From the NCBI GenBank assembly GCA_949318235.1, contig OX439131.1:8930311-8994310 (forward strand): 64,000 bases of DNA, given 5' to 3'. Shown here piece after piece: positions 12,501 to 23,894 of this stretch (position 1 is its first letter; every line of letters starts with the position of its first letter). This DNA is from Ecdyonurus torrentis (Eukaryota > Arthropoda > Insecta > Ephemeroptera > Heptageniidae). A program made the translations under genes and the position numbers. The notes under the pieces were generated by a model. The model had not been told where the DNA came from. It searched no databases and worked only from the letters and a program-made list of their open reading frames with translations.

Positions 12501-15500
12501 AAAACAAGTAGATAAATAAAATAGGTAAATATTGACCAATAGAATCTACTAGTTACACTCTTTCTAAAAATGTGCTCAAATACTGTCCCAAAAATCATAA
12601 GTCTTCCTCATTGTCAGGAATTTTTACCTTTAAATGCTGATGGCATGGATTTCCTGGTCAAAATAACAGATGGTTTTGGCGGCAGCATACTTTTTCTTTC
12701 CACCTGTAAAGTGGATAGCTGCTTCACCAGAGTTGGGCTGCAACACATCATTCAAATTTATATTACAAGGAATAAAAATACATGAAAAACTATTGCAGTT
12801 AATGATAATTTTGATAATTAAATAAAAGGTAACTTTTCATGTATTGATATCACTTTTGGTAATAATAAATATAAGAAAATGTAGAAAATATTACTGCATC
12901 AAGTTCATGAAAAAGGATGAAAATTGACTTTTTTTTCTTTCTCTCCCTTTCTTCCACATCAGTTTTTTTTATTTTTTTTTTATTTTTATTTTTTTGCATT
13001 ACTGTGCAACACAAACGAAATATTTCAAGATTGTTACTGACTTTATTTTTGGTATTTCACTTTTTAGTCAGTTTAATTATTACTATTTTATAACCTTGCC
13101 TTATCAGCTGATGGAAGATCTTTCTGGGAATGAAATCTAGTATACTGTACAATGCAAAAGAAGGATATATTTATATAAAGATGGATTCAAAATATTAATT
13201 TCCCTCAACAATACAATGTGATTAAAGTGAATAGAAAAAGCAGCAACAAACCTGCTGGTTGCTGTAGAGGTTTCATGAAACTGGAGTAAGCTCTTGACAG
13301 GTGTTGCTCGAATCAATTGAACTTCAAGCACCCGACCATCTGAAAACATAAAACATTTTGTGTTCTTGTTGATGTTTCTCAGCAATTTTTTTAATTTTAT
13401 TTTAGGGTGTAAAAGGAATTATATGAAGCAAATTATGAGTCTAGGAAGTTCAATCGCTGATAATACTGTTGGCTTACCCTGAAAGGAATGCATAACATCA
13501 TAATATTTGTGTATAGATTCAAATATATAATCATCAAATACACCAGGATACTTTGTGAATTGATAAATTATTCAACTTTTAATGTACATATACCTATTAC
13601 TTTTCACACAAATTTTTATTTGTGCTAAAACTTGAATAAAAAGTTGCATAACATCACAACTTGAAATAATAATATTATAGAAGCTTACCAGGCATTGTTT
13701 TAGGTGGTGTGACAGGTACAACATTGATTGGCTTGAAATGTAAAATCTCAGGGGTGATGCTATCACATCTGGCTAGCTCCTCTGTAATCAAGAAATAAAT
13801 TAGCAACAGGAAGAGGGGTGGAAATGGAGTGAACAACATCTTACTCATATGAGTTACACCTAAGTCCTATGTATGTGTAAAGTACAATTTATCATTCATA
13901 ATGTACCTGGTCGGGATTGTGGAGTGTTGCAACTGCTGCCTTGCAGAGGTTTGCCCTTACTGAGGAAGGCATCAATAGGCCCTCGTACTGCAGAGCTACT
14001 GGCCGCGCTACTAGTAGATGTACTTGGCTTGTTTTCTTTGTTTTCTTTAAGGCGTGGGGCTGCCCTTGGACTGAGTGTCATCACAGGTGAGTTGACTTCA
14101 CCTGGCTGTGTCTGCATGCTCTCCTCTGCTTCCTGCAAAACACAATATCAACTCAAACTTATTGAGTAATAAAAGAAGACTAATAATTTTATGATAGGCC
14201 ATTTTATCACTGATTTTTTTTAAACGTCATATTATATGATTCAATAGAGGCTTGTTATTTGCAACCTAATAGTCTATATTTGCCCACGCCCTTCAACAAA
14301 TACAGAAACTATTAGTCCTCAAAAAACTTAACAATATCTTAACCTGGACTTACCTCTTCTAATTTTGCTTGCAGTTCACGTGCAATTCTCTCGTCTAATT
14401 CTTCTCTCTCCCGCCTTGCTTGCTCTTCCTCTTCCTATAGTAAAAGTCCAGTCATTTACAATCTTAATCACAAATATTTACATATTTCAAGAAAAAAACA
14501 TTTCTGGTTGTTAAAAGACCGAGGCTCCTGGATTTGCAATTTTTAAGGAGATAAAAAATTGAAATATACTCTAGTTAAATATGATTGTATTTGAATAAAA
14601 TAAAGTGCATTTAAGGTGCATTGCTTCAACAGCAATGAAAGTTTGTACAACAAGATTTATCAGGCAGTAAACAGATATTATGATATTTGCAATTTTATAC
14701 ACCACACGAGATTATACTATGACATAACGTGTTAGTATGTACAGCTCTGGACAAAATATTTAGACGGGGGGGGGGGGGGGGGGGGGGGGGAGCAGAGGTC
14801 AAATCTATGAAAGGAAAAAATTGGGGGAAAAAAATTCTGGGACGTAACTCTACTGATAATATCACTAGGAAAAAACAGAGTTTCTTCATTCTAAACTTAT
14901 ACCACCCAGTGTCTATGTTATGTTGTACACCAAGTGTTTGTGTATTGAATAAAATAGGAATCGATTAATTGTGCAGTTGATTTTGGATTTCTTAGTGCTC
15001 AGACAAAAATGAGTTATTATATATTTGCCAAGTCACACGTGAGGTGTAGGTATAGATCCACTAGGAGCGTAGATATTGTCATTTATAAGCAAGTATTCAA
15101 AATTCAGATACTAATAGGCCAACTCAATACCTTATTGAAACCATAAGCCCAGGCAAAACTAAACCAAATAAATTGTTATGGTTTTGTTTGTTTGAATATA
15201 TAATGGTCAACTATGACAATGCATGCCAAGTATAGCTATATGGATAGGCTGACCATTTTATTTAGAGGCAAAATCGGGACACTTTGACCCTAGGTGAGAG
15301 GCAACTTATTGGGACGTGGGGGAGGGGGCCCCGCCGGAGGCGAAAATTTTTAATAAAAGGGGGCGTGGTCCCCAATTTTTAAGTGTATATTTTGATCCTT
15401 TTTCAAATGACCATTATTGAAATAAAAATCTAAAAATTAATTTTTCTATAGAAAAAAATTATAGAGCTACATTCACCTTTTTTTAAAAACCATAAATTTT

Positions 15501-16406
15501 AAATATATTTAACTTTTTTGCTTCAAAGGATTTTTTTTTTTTTTTTTTTTTTTGTCGAACAGTTATCAAAATTTGCTCCAAAAATTGTAATTTTAATAAA
15601 AAATAGCATTGATTTTTTTTTGACTAATATTTTAACTATCTACTCAGCAAATGAGAAAAGAAGAAAAGAAAAGAAAAAAAAAGAGGGAAAAAAAACACGC
15701 AAATTTCCTTTAAAGTGAAGAAAAAGGATTTCAGAATGGCACTTTAATTTTAATTTATCTTGCCAAACTGCTATTAATTGATATAGTTCTTGAAAAATCA
15801 CGATATTTTTATATTAAAATAAATATTATGTGCGTGTTTTAGAGATTTTTAAAAAAAATTTCATTTTTTCTCTTGCATTTTGTATTTTTTTTTCCTTCAT
15901 TAGAAATCGGGGCATTTCAATTTTTAGCCGGGACAAGGGGTCAAAATCGGGATTGTCCCGGGAAAATCGGGACGTCTGGTCAGCCTATATATGGAGGAAA
16001 CAAATGTTTTGCCCCCGACACTTTTCTTTATAAACTTTTGTCCAGAACTGTACATCTATAAGTAGCAAGATACTACATACAAGATAGCGACGCGCGGATT
16101 TTGGTATCCGGTTTGGGCCGCCGCGAAATATTTGAATTGCTGTGTAATCAAATGGCACGGCCCAAAACGACACTAGCGGCACCTGTTGGCGAAGCTGAGA
16201 AGCTCCTATGCTTTAACATGGGCCGCCGTTATACATGGGACCAATGGGTGTCCCTATCTTGTATGTAGTATCTTGTAAGTAGTACATACATACATATTCC
16301 TTTATTTACAGTCAAACGGGGTGATTTTGAACACTTGCTTAATTTAACTTTACACCCTTGTTTCTCAATAGTGGGTGGTGCCACTAACAAGTAAGTTTTT
16401 TTTATA

Positions 16407-16453
<47 letters not shown>

Positions 16454-19142
16454 ACAATAAACATATTTAAATTTAATTTTGCTGGCTTTTTGAGTTCTCT
16501 AAATTGTTTGTTTTTCCAGAAAACATAAAAAAAATCTACTAAGTGAGAAAGTTAACAATAAACACACACCCTTAAACTTTCTACCCTGAAGGGTGGTGGG
16601 GCAAAAGATAACATGTGAATCTGGTACCATTTTGTCAGATATAGCTTCCTGACAATGCATACCAAATTTTATTGCAATTGGGCAAGAAGTCTATTTTTTA
16701 TAGCTCAATTTGTTCTCCGGGGTGACTTTGAACACCTCCGAGGCACATTTCCCATGGTAAGTATAGGCCTTAAAATTTAATTTAGCTGTATCATTATGAC
16801 ACTTTGGCATTTTGTATTTAAGAGGCTATAGATTTCAACGAGTACCACATTTTTCATCTGACCTTGACCCTTAAGTGACCTTGAAAACTTTAGCAAAGTT
16901 TTAACCTCACCATTGGATTGCTTGCGCCCAAAAACCTGCATAACATCTTACTTGTAAAAATATCTCAAACCATTTCCAGGTTAAAACAAGTTTAACAAGT
17001 TAAACGTCTGCAGGTAAGGGTCAAGACCCTACCCTACAAAGTATGGTTTTTGATAATGTGAATGACGAAGGTGTTGATTCTTAGGTTTTGATGGCCTAGG
17101 AATTCAATGAGGCTGTTGGATTTTCTATAATATTAAAAATTAAAGAAGGGGCATTTCAAGGTCAAGGGTGCCGGGCAGCTAAAAATTAAGGACACCACCT
17201 CATTGAGTACTAACAGTTATAGGCCTACTCATAACAAAAACATCAGCTGAACAATCAACTTTTAATCCCCCCCCCCCCATCTTTAACATTGAGTTTTGGC
17301 AATCCAGCAAATTAAGGGTGAAACCAGGGTGAAACTATCAAATACCATTCAGACATTATCAAATTTGAAATTAAATTGCTTAGCAAAGTGAAATTAACTT
17401 CATTTTGTATAATTATACATTGATTTCCTATAGAAAATATGATTAAAATGACTTTTGGGCAAATAAAATTAAAATAGTTAATTTGGGGGGTTGGGGGTGG
17501 ACCTGGAGTTGTCATATCATATAACAAGGCCCCCAGTAATGAGGTCCATGGCAGTTATGGGCTCAAAATTCAACCCAATAAAGCCAGCAGCAATATATTT
17601 TTTTAAATAAGCTGTTCAAAGTCACCTAGAGCCGGGGTGACTTTGAACACCTAGTTTTAATTTTTTGTTAGGGTTATTGATGAAATTTAAAGACAACACA
17701 TGGGATTAGTATAGTGGTAAGTGAGCTACACTACCCCAAATTTATGGGTTGAACTGAAAAATTTATTTTTGAAGATATTTGCAAAATACTGTACTGCAAA
17801 AAGTGTTCAAACCCCGGTTGACTGTACATATATGTAGTGAATTTACCTGCAATTGCTTGATAAATTCCTCAGAAGCTTTAAGCTCTGCTTCTTGTTTGAC
17901 TCTCAGTTCTTCTTCTAGCTTGGCTTGGCAGCTTTCAAACTCCTTACGAATTTCTCCTGGTTGACTTAACCTGACAGGGGGTGGTGCTGTTCCTTCTAAT
18001 TCTAAAATACATGTATAGTATTTCAGTAAACAAAACAAAACAAAAAAAAAATGTGGCTGTGGTATTATTAAGATATACAGCATTTTGCAGAGAATCTAAG
18101 ATGTTGTAGTTTTTACTAAACAGAGCAAGGTGTGGAAATATTGAAATGATCGACCAATGAGAACTGGACGTATCAATTTTTGTGAAACATATCAGTGATG
18201 TCTTGCATTTGCATGTCTTTAGACACCTCCTTTTTACCTTCCCCGAGTCACGTAGCCAAATTAAGCAAGCAGGAGAAAGAAAACAGAGCAGATCACACAA
18301 GACAGAGAGCAAGAGAGAGATATGCAGCGACAGGTGACATTGAGGTGAGAGTGGACTTCGTACCACCATGCAAGCGTCACTTCTTGTTCGAGCAGCCATC
18401 AGCACCATCTCAATGCTCTCTCTCTGTCTATTTCACACACTCACACCTGCACACGCAGACATGCTTACAAATATTCATCGTTCGCTGGCAACTCGCCTCG
18501 TTCATACTGCTGCATTTTTTCCAAAATAATATTAACATAAAAGTAACCATTCTCTCTCTTGCTCTCCGTCTTGTGTGATCTGCTCTGTTTTCTTTCTCCT
18601 GCTTGCTTGTTTCGGCTACCTGCCTCGGGGGAGGTAAAAAGCAGACGTCTAAAGACATGCAAATGCAAGACATCACCGATATGATATATTTCAGAAACAT
18701 TGATACGTCTAGTTCTCATTCGTCGATCATTTCAATATTTCCACACTTTGCTTTGTTTATTGAAAACTACCACGTCTTAGATTCTCTGCAAAACGCTGTA
18801 TAGTAGTGGGATAGAAAGAGAGAGATATTTTATGTATGTTAACTTACCTTCCTCAATGTCATCATCTTCACCTCTTTGCTTAGTCCTTACATACTCCCCA
18901 AAATTGATTTGAACATAAGCCCAAAGTTCTGCATTGACTAACTTGCCTAATTTCTTTGCTGTGCGCAACCACCCACCTACTCTTTTGCGGCACAAAGGGC
19001 ACGTCAAATTAGCCATTTCCATTGTGCCATTAAAACAATCCAGGCACAAAGTATGTGCACAAGGCATTGTCACGGGCTCGATAACAATCCCACGACATAT
19101 TGGACACATAAGTTTTTCTAAAGTTAAGTTAATTTTAGGCAT
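5990..19142 (-). CDS. RNF168: E3 ubiquitin-protein ligase RNF168, 8 coding exons
   Basis: RNF168 ubiquitinates H2A-type histones at DNA double-strand breaks and binds ubiquitin there, recruiting repair factors in the nucleus. Minus-strand exons in transcript order: 19142-18848, 18001-17847, 14434-14354, 14132-13907, 13781-13689, 13339-13252, 12737-12628, 6510-5990. All introns are GT-AG and every phase fits, giving 522 aa (human about 571). A C3HC4 RING uses C13, C16, C28, H30, C33, C36, C48 and C51. Residues 113-147 (PGEIRKEFE to ASEEFIKQL) match the UMI/LRM1 region. MIU1 is near 163-175 (LDERIARELQAKL), MIU2 near 445-459 (EYKDFLLAQKLQEQF), and a YQFR motif at 476 fits LRM2. The tail is basic. 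The start is the first ATG before the RING. The stop codon overlaps a splice-donor-like CA|GTAAGT, so a further 3' exon cannot be excluded. RNF169 is less likely because both MIU/LRM modules have RNF168 spacing. Confidence 0.92.
6578..6805. repeat. Hairpin element of 33-bp tandem units upstream of the RNF168 last-exon acceptor
   Basis: ATATCGATCTTGTTGCGAAC opens and its inverse closes the element. Three units per arm are built on AGCAAAATGTCTATCTCGTT and TTTTGTCAGCG, around AGCGTCATCTCCATAACG. It is the same family as 25043-25344 but with a different unit variant (CTATCTCG rather than GTAAGTCG). In transcript sense it ends 67 bp before the RNF168 exon 8 acceptor. Confidence 0.85.
7358..7402 (-). 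ncRNA. Decayed hammerhead ribozyme copy
   Basis: This is the minus-strand counterpart within RNF168 intron 7, sense to RNF168. GCCTAA, CTGATGA, GTCC, TAGGTAAA and CCGGTC-TAAGG are kept. The second half of stem II and the start of GAAA have become GAATAAAA, breaking stem II and the invariant G. It is expected to be inactive and shows that the ribozyme-bearing repeat is a dispersed family of different ages. Confidence 0.7.
7776..8555 (+). mobile_element. Degenerate mariner-like transposon
   Basis: The ends are CAGGGTGTTTATTTAAATT and its inverse, flanked by TA on both sides (7774-7775 and 8556-8557), the mariner target duplication. Plus-strand translation near 8048-8130 gives LDLTTIHFLLWDVKDKV and then KTPVRDIPELKQR. 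This matches the C-terminal catalytic region of mariner transposase (consensus SPDLTPLDFFLWGxLKxxVY). Stops and frameshifts follow, so it is dead. It is internally deleted to 780 bp, against about 1.3 kb for a full mariner. Confidence 0.85.
11501..11850. repeat. 350-bp near-perfect palindrome inside the TTAA element
   Basis: The left half from CAGTAATTAGACAGTAG is mirrored by the right half ending TCTAATTACTG. The centre is ACGGAAGCTTCATAG with a very short loop. Arms differ at only a few positions, so recent inverted duplication or gene conversion between arms is likely. A transcript would fold into a long hairpin. Confidence 0.85.
11943..12207. repeat. Cluster of GTACCGTAT motifs
   Basis: CGTACCGTAT occurs near 11943, 11982, 12110 and 12151, and in reverse (ATACGGTACG) near 12196, within a GC-rich stretch near the right end of the TTAA element. 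Spaced identical 9- to 10-mers near a transposon end suggest transposase binding sites. Confidence 0.55.
14742..16050. mobile_element. Tc1-like non-autonomous transposon with a nested element
   Basis: The ends CAGCTCTGGACAAAA and TTTTGTCCAGAACTG are inverse, with TA on each side (14740-14741, 16051-16052), as in Tc1/mariner. A poly-G tract lies at 14766-14790. A second element is nested at 15247-15985. No transposase is seen. It is in RNF168 intron 2. Confidence 0.75.
15247..15985. mobile_element. Nested TA-flanked MITE
   Basis: The ends GGCTGACCATTTTA and GTCTGGTCAGCC are inverse over about 9-10 bp, with TA flanks at 15245-15246 and 15986-15987. AAAATCGGGAC lies just inside both ends. It sits wholly inside the Tc1-like element at 14742-16050, so it inserted later. 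Confidence 0.65.
16309..17824. mobile_element. TA-flanked non-autonomous transposon abutting RNF168 exon 2
   Basis: The ends are CAGTCAAACGGGGTGATTTT and AGTGTTCAAACCCCGGTTGACTG (imperfect inverse), with TA at 16307-16308 and 17825-17826. GGGGTGACTTTGAACACCT recurs inside in both subterminal regions. It has no coding capacity. Its right end is 22 bp from the donor of RNF168 exon 2 (17847). A (TG)n tract lies at 16412-16452. Confidence 0.8.
18078..18801. repeat. 724-bp fold-back in RNF168 intron 1
   Basis: CAGCATTTTGCAGAGAATCT opens and AGATTCTCTGCAAAACGCTG closes. The arms of about 250 bp share AAATATTGAAATGATCGACC, TCTTGCATTTGCATGTCTTT and the AGCAAGCAGGAGAAAGAAAA block in inverse. The centre (about 18330-18545) is unique. 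It fills nearly all of intron 1. Confidence 0.85.
18848..19142 (-). CDS. RNF168: RNF168 exon 1, RING domain
   Basis: This exon encodes residues 1-98 plus one base of codon 99 and carries the whole C3HC4 RING. The conserved RNF168 helix after the RING is also here (GGWLRTAKKLGKLVNAELW). The donor is GAAG|GTAAGT. The ATG is preceded by A at -3. Upstream lies a short AT-rich stretch and then a GC-rich block at 19380-19445, a plausible core promoter for this strand. Confidence 0.9.
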
Positions 19143-19693
19143 TTTAATAAGTAAGATAATTATAAATCAAAGTCTATTAAATTAAAAAAAAATATTACTA
19201 AAATGGCAATCTAAATAAAAAAATACAAAACATACGTCATAAACTTTTATGCTGCTTTTATGAAGCCATTACCAGCTGATGCACAATTTTTCCGCGCGCT
19301 AAAAAACCAAAATTACAGCTTTATCTCTGGATTGTGCTGCCCCCATTGGTAAAAAGTGGCACTTTTTTAAGTGTTTTTTTTCCTGCCTCCTCCCTCGGGC
19401 CTCGGGCCTCGGCCAAGGCTCTCGGCCGTCTCGGCCCCTGCGCTTTCTCGATTGGTAGTTGGTAGCGCCAGGCAACGAAGCTAAAGATAACGTAAGGCAT
19501 CGACTGCGCATTTCGTGCGTCTGCTGCAAGATTTAAATCTTTATTTCCGGTATTTTTCACGTTTTGATGGCGGGAAAATATTATCGTGTGTAATTTTTTT
19601 TGAAAAAATGAAATTTTACCGGAAATGGATCTCGTCGATCGGGCAAATTCGGAAAAGACGAACGAAATTCGCAGTCGTTGCCTTACGTTACCT

Positions 19694-20204
19694 CATGATA
19701 TAAGGAGAGATGGTAGTTGCACTCCTATGCTCGGATTCGAAATAAAATTACGTCGCGGCAGCGCTGCAAGCGAGTTTCCCGCCTTCCCAAATCGATCAAG
19801 TGCCAATGCATAAGCATAGGGAAAAAGCACTAAATCCGTCATAACTTCTGAACGCGTGAAGTGTTAACAATAAAAATTACACCAAATTAATCAGCATAAT
19901 TTTCTCGATTTTTTGATATGCATTTTAGTTAACTTTGTTAATTATGTGAATTTTACAATAAAATTATATGCAAAATAACCGGGAACGTATTAGTTTTAAG
20001 TTCTGAAAAAATGAATGTTAAAATTTCATTACGAAAAAATAGAAAAAATAAAAACGAAAATTTCCCATGTTAAATTTTAAAATGTGATCGAAATGGGAAG
20101 CGCGCGAAGAGCAAGCGAGAGAGAGCAACTACGACGAAATTTTATTTCAGCGCCCCCTACAAACGCAGCATAGGAGTGCAACTACCATCTCTCCTTATAT
20201 CATG
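19694..20204. mobile_element. P-element-like MITE, copy A
   Basis: It starts CATGATATAAGGAGAGATGG and ends with the exact inverse; the terminal inverted repeat is about 37 bp. It is flanked by CGTTACCT and CGTTTACCT, a near-perfect 8-bp duplication. CATGATA termini plus an 8-bp target duplication are hallmarks of the P superfamily. The 511-bp body has no transposase and shares about 300 bp, in inverted orientation, with copy B. Assignment rests on ends and duplication length only. Confidence 0.65.
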
Positions 20205-20229
20205 CGTTTACCTTCAGCTTCGTTGGCGC

Positions 20230-20747
20230 CATGATATAATTAAGACGGTAGCCGCAATGCTACAGCTAACGCATAGGGGGAGCTTTGACGGCTGGCCGTC
20301 GTGTTTGCTCGCTCTCGCCAGCTCTTCGCGCGCTTCCCATTTCGATCGGATTTTAAAATTTAACATGGGAAATTTTCGTTTTTATTTTTTGTATTTTTTC
20401 GTAATGAAATGTTAACATTCATTTTTTCAGAACTTTATCGTAATATGTTTCCGGTTATTTTGCATATAATTTTATTGCGAAATTCACATTTTTAACAAAG
20501 TTACATAAAATGCATATCAAAAGATCCGGATAATTATGCTGATTAATTTCATGAATTTTTATTGTTAACATTTCATGCGTTCAGAAGTTATTGCAGTTTT
20601 TGTGCGTTTTCCCTATGCTTATACATAGGCGCTCGATCGAAATGGGAGAGCGGGAAATTTCATTTGAACCCGCTAGTGCGCTAACACGACGCGGCGCTAT
20701 CACAGATACAGAGGCCTGAGCTTGACTACCGTCTTAGTTATATCATG
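20230..20747. mobile_element. P-element-like MITE, copy B, with exact 8-bp target duplication
   Basis: It starts CATGATATAATTAAGACGG and ends with its inverse (one mismatch). It is flanked on both sides by GTTGGCGC (20222-20229 and 20748-20755), a perfect GC-rich 8-bp target duplication as P elements prefer. It is 518 bp and non-coding. It inserted 25 bp from copy A. Confidence 0.72.
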
Positions 20748-21029
20748 GTTGGCGCCAGGCGCCAGGTAGCGCAACACGTTATTTGATATGCTGTTGAAGC
20801 TGTTGCTGTTGATATGTTTGATATAATTTTCGATTAGGTTTTGGTAATTTCCCAATGTGTCATAACCCGTCGTAAAACGAAAGGTGTAACCATGGGTGTA
20901 ACTATTGAATTGGGGTGTTTGGTGCAGTAGTGATCATTTAATTGTCATTGGTATGTATATTGGTGGTTAACTTAATATTATAATCAGCTTCATAAGGAGC
21001 TGTCCGATTGTGCGAACGCAAACTTTATT

Positions 21030-21170
21030 TGGGTATAAAACGGTATAAAAGAAGTGCTCGCCGTTGCCGCCGTTGTTTGCTTTGTATTGTGCATATATTC
21101 ACTGCATTGATGTGCAGATTGCATATCCCGTTGCTGCAGATTTTGTATTGGGGTAAAGTTTTAAAATGAT
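21030..21170 (+). promoter_or_regulatory. Candidate ZNFX1 promoter and 5' UTR exon
   Basis: GGGTATAAAACGGTATAAAAG supplies two TATA-like boxes. It is followed by a locally GC-richer stretch (GTTGCCGCCGTTG) and a donor-like TTGG|GGTAAAG near 21150. ZNFX1 needs an upstream exon because its first coding exon begins with an acceptor. This is a weak, position-based suggestion. Confidence 0.2.
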
Positions 21171-22139
21171 CCATATATTATATGTAAATTTTAAAGTATA
21201 ATTATAACCATATATCACATATATATGGTATTACTGTACCAATTTTGGTTGGGTTTCAAAAAGAGAATCGTAATATCTCTGTTATTTGAAAAAATCACTC
21301 TTCAAACTTGTTATGCACCGCATTATTTAAAGCTTGAAGTCTCTAGTTTTTAAATATATCAAAAAATTTCCAAAAAAAACAATTTTAACTAATTTCGAAA
21401 TGCGTAAAAAACATCGTCAACAAAAGCACCAAAATTTGGGGTTGGGGGGTAAGGAGCCCCAATTTTGGTTGTTATATTTATATTGCTTTATGCTGGAATA
21501 CGTTTTATCCCATAGTTTAAGATTCTAAACCTCAGAAATTACTGTTTTATAATGACTGATTATAACTATAAAATTGTGTGATTTTATTATAGTGTTTAAT
21601 AGTGTAAAATTGTCAACTTTTGCAAAATAAAATATATATGCCGATAAAAAACATATTTTTTTAAACGACAAATAAAGTATGTATATATTCTGATTTGTCT
21701 GTCACCAAATTTGAACATATCGTGCGCTGTAAATATATTTTAAGTGAAATACCTTAAAATCTAAAGCACTTCAATTTTAAATTTCTACTGATATATACTC
21801 TGTAATAAAATAATGTACGTAAAAATTAAATGGCTCCGCGGTAACAAAATTGGTCTCACATTTTCGTAATTTTCTCAGTATAACGAAATAATTTAAGCGA
21901 TTGATATATAAAAATATATTTATTCCCAAACATCTCTTTTTCATAAGTACAATAAGTTTTGTTACCAAAAGTTACGTAGTTTTTGAGAAAAGTCATCTTT
22001 TCAAATCTGAAACTGCACCATACTTTTAATGCATATATAACTTTCATACTTTACATACCAATAATACAGTATATATAATATGTGTAATATAATGTATGTA
22101 CGCACGCAGTACACGCATTTAAAGTGCTGTACGTGTGTG

Positions 22140-22294
22140 CTGTCGAAAAAATTCCGAATAAAAATTTATCCGTATCCACGATCTGAATCGCATATATGAT
22201 CTGGATTTTAAACATCAGTGGATCCGGATAATTTTTAGGCCGGCAAATCCGGATCCATAGATCCGGATAACTTTTTTTATCCGGATTTCGACAG
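22140..22294. repeat. Small inverted-end repeat with CCGGAT words
   Basis: The ends CTGTCGAAA and TTTCGACAG are inverse. Internal ATCCGGAT words are repeated four or more times. It is 155 bp and non-coding; its class is unknown. Confidence 0.5.
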
Positions 22295-23056
22295 ATTAAT
22301 TATGCATATTATTATGCATGAATACATATATTCGAAATAAAATTCAAAATTCGCAAAATATCTTTATTTCCACGCTCCTCTGCTACAATACAATCAAACT
22401 TAATAAATTACATTTGTATATGTAAGGTTGTACATAAAATTGACAACTTACTATGTTTACACATTATAAAATGTAATGTTACTTATACTGATAGACTAAT
22501 AAGGGATAAGGGAATAACTGCCTCGAGGCCGACTCCGCAGTAGCACACTGCAACTCCTAGATGCTCTGTTTTGTATAACCCTGCTGTGTTCTCGATCTGC
22601 TTCTAAAATGAAAGATCATGCAACTTTATTGGTTATATTCAAACAGAAATATGCAATTTTTTGGTGCAAAGAACAGGGTACGAACAATATAATAAATGCT
22701 GCGAACAGTATTCAGCCCCCCCCCCCCCCCCCCCCCCCATCTGCCCTCTGTACAGTCAGGCCTGAAAATGAATGTGTACATATGCCATATATGTACATAA
22801 AAGAACACGCCATGGGTATATATTAAAAAATTTATACACATATAGGCATGGATAACTTTAATGGAAAAATATTGCCCAGATCGATACACTGGCTTAAATA
22901 TCACCTATAAAGCCTAACCCATCACAAAATCCTGTGGCTTTTATAGCATGAGACTTTTTTCATCATTTTATATTTGTAAGGTGAAGACTTTTTAAAACTA
23001 ACAAGTAAGTACTGCATAATACAAATACATACCGTACACACTCTATACTATATGTT

Positions 23057-23263
23057 GATGCCTCCGCGTCAAAAGCGAGCATCTGCACTTTCCAGATTTC
23101 CGACAAAACAACTATATATCTACACTTTCTGAGCAGCGCTGATGTAACTCGACTAGCGGCCATAAGCTTTTAACATTGCAGATGCTCGGCAGCGGAAAGT
23201 GTAGATAGTCGTTTTGTTGGAAATTTTGAAAGTCTAGTTGTTTGCTTTTGTCGCGGAGGCATC
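23057..23263. repeat. Palindromic MITE upstream of ZNFX1
   Basis: GATGCCTCCGCGTCAAAAGC is mirrored by CTTTTGTCGCGGAGGCATC. CTGCACTTTCCAGATTTCCG and ATCTACACTTTC recur in inverse. It is non-coding and similar in design to 35118-35342. Confidence 0.75.
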
Positions 23264-23390
23264 TATATGAAGATGTGATATATTCACTGCCTGTTTTCAT
23301 CACCATGGGGAAAAAGATCCGAAGTTTGTATTATAGTGTGCATACCAACACAGATTCACAGTTTGCGAGAGTGGATCAAGCCTATATGTA

Positions 23391-23425
<35 letters not shown>

Positions 23426-23803
23426 TACTATAATAATAAAGTAGCACCTATTTTGAGGCCGACTTTTAAAGCAACTTCGCTCACATCCACTTCCGTTTTG
23501 AATTACTTTGCATGCTCAATACGTCGAATAATAAGAAATAATATAATTAAATAAAATATAATGTTTTGCATTCAATCAAATCACTGCAGTTGTATAAAAG
23601 TATACTTTTAATAATATTTAGCCTTATGTATCCGGCCTTTTTTTTTTTTTTTTTTTAATTTTTTTTAGCATACATAATATAGTACATATTTGACATTAAT
23701 AAATTATTATAATTCTCTTGTCATCAAATATCATTTATCTACTATAATCTCTCTTACAAGATTTTTGCAGTCTCTACAAACTAATATAGGCCTGTTCCAT
23801 TAC

Positions 23804-23887
<84 letters not shown>

Positions 23888-23894
<7 letters not shown>

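Larger units (their letters stand above)
19449..20795. repeat. Inverted duplication of RNF168 upstream sequence, interrupted by two MITEs
   Basis: The segment 19449-19519 (GGTAGCGCCAGGCAACGAAG onward) reappears inverted at 19668-20790 as GCAGTCGTTGCCTTACGTTA, then CTTCAGCTTCGTTGGCGC, then CAGGTAGCGC. The P-like MITEs A and B account for the gaps. Removing both leaves a compact palindrome of about 75-bp arms around a 140-bp centre, just upstream of RNF168. Confidence 0.6.

Noticed and set aside
13873..14169. Plus-strand frame across RNF168 exon 4
   Set aside because: It is the antisense shadow of the exon. The minus strand has the correct splice sites and phase.
18428..18719. Arg-rich frames in RNF168 intron 1
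   Set aside because: They lie in the arms and centre of a fold-back repeat. The mirrored arm gives the same peptides, and no family similarity is seen.
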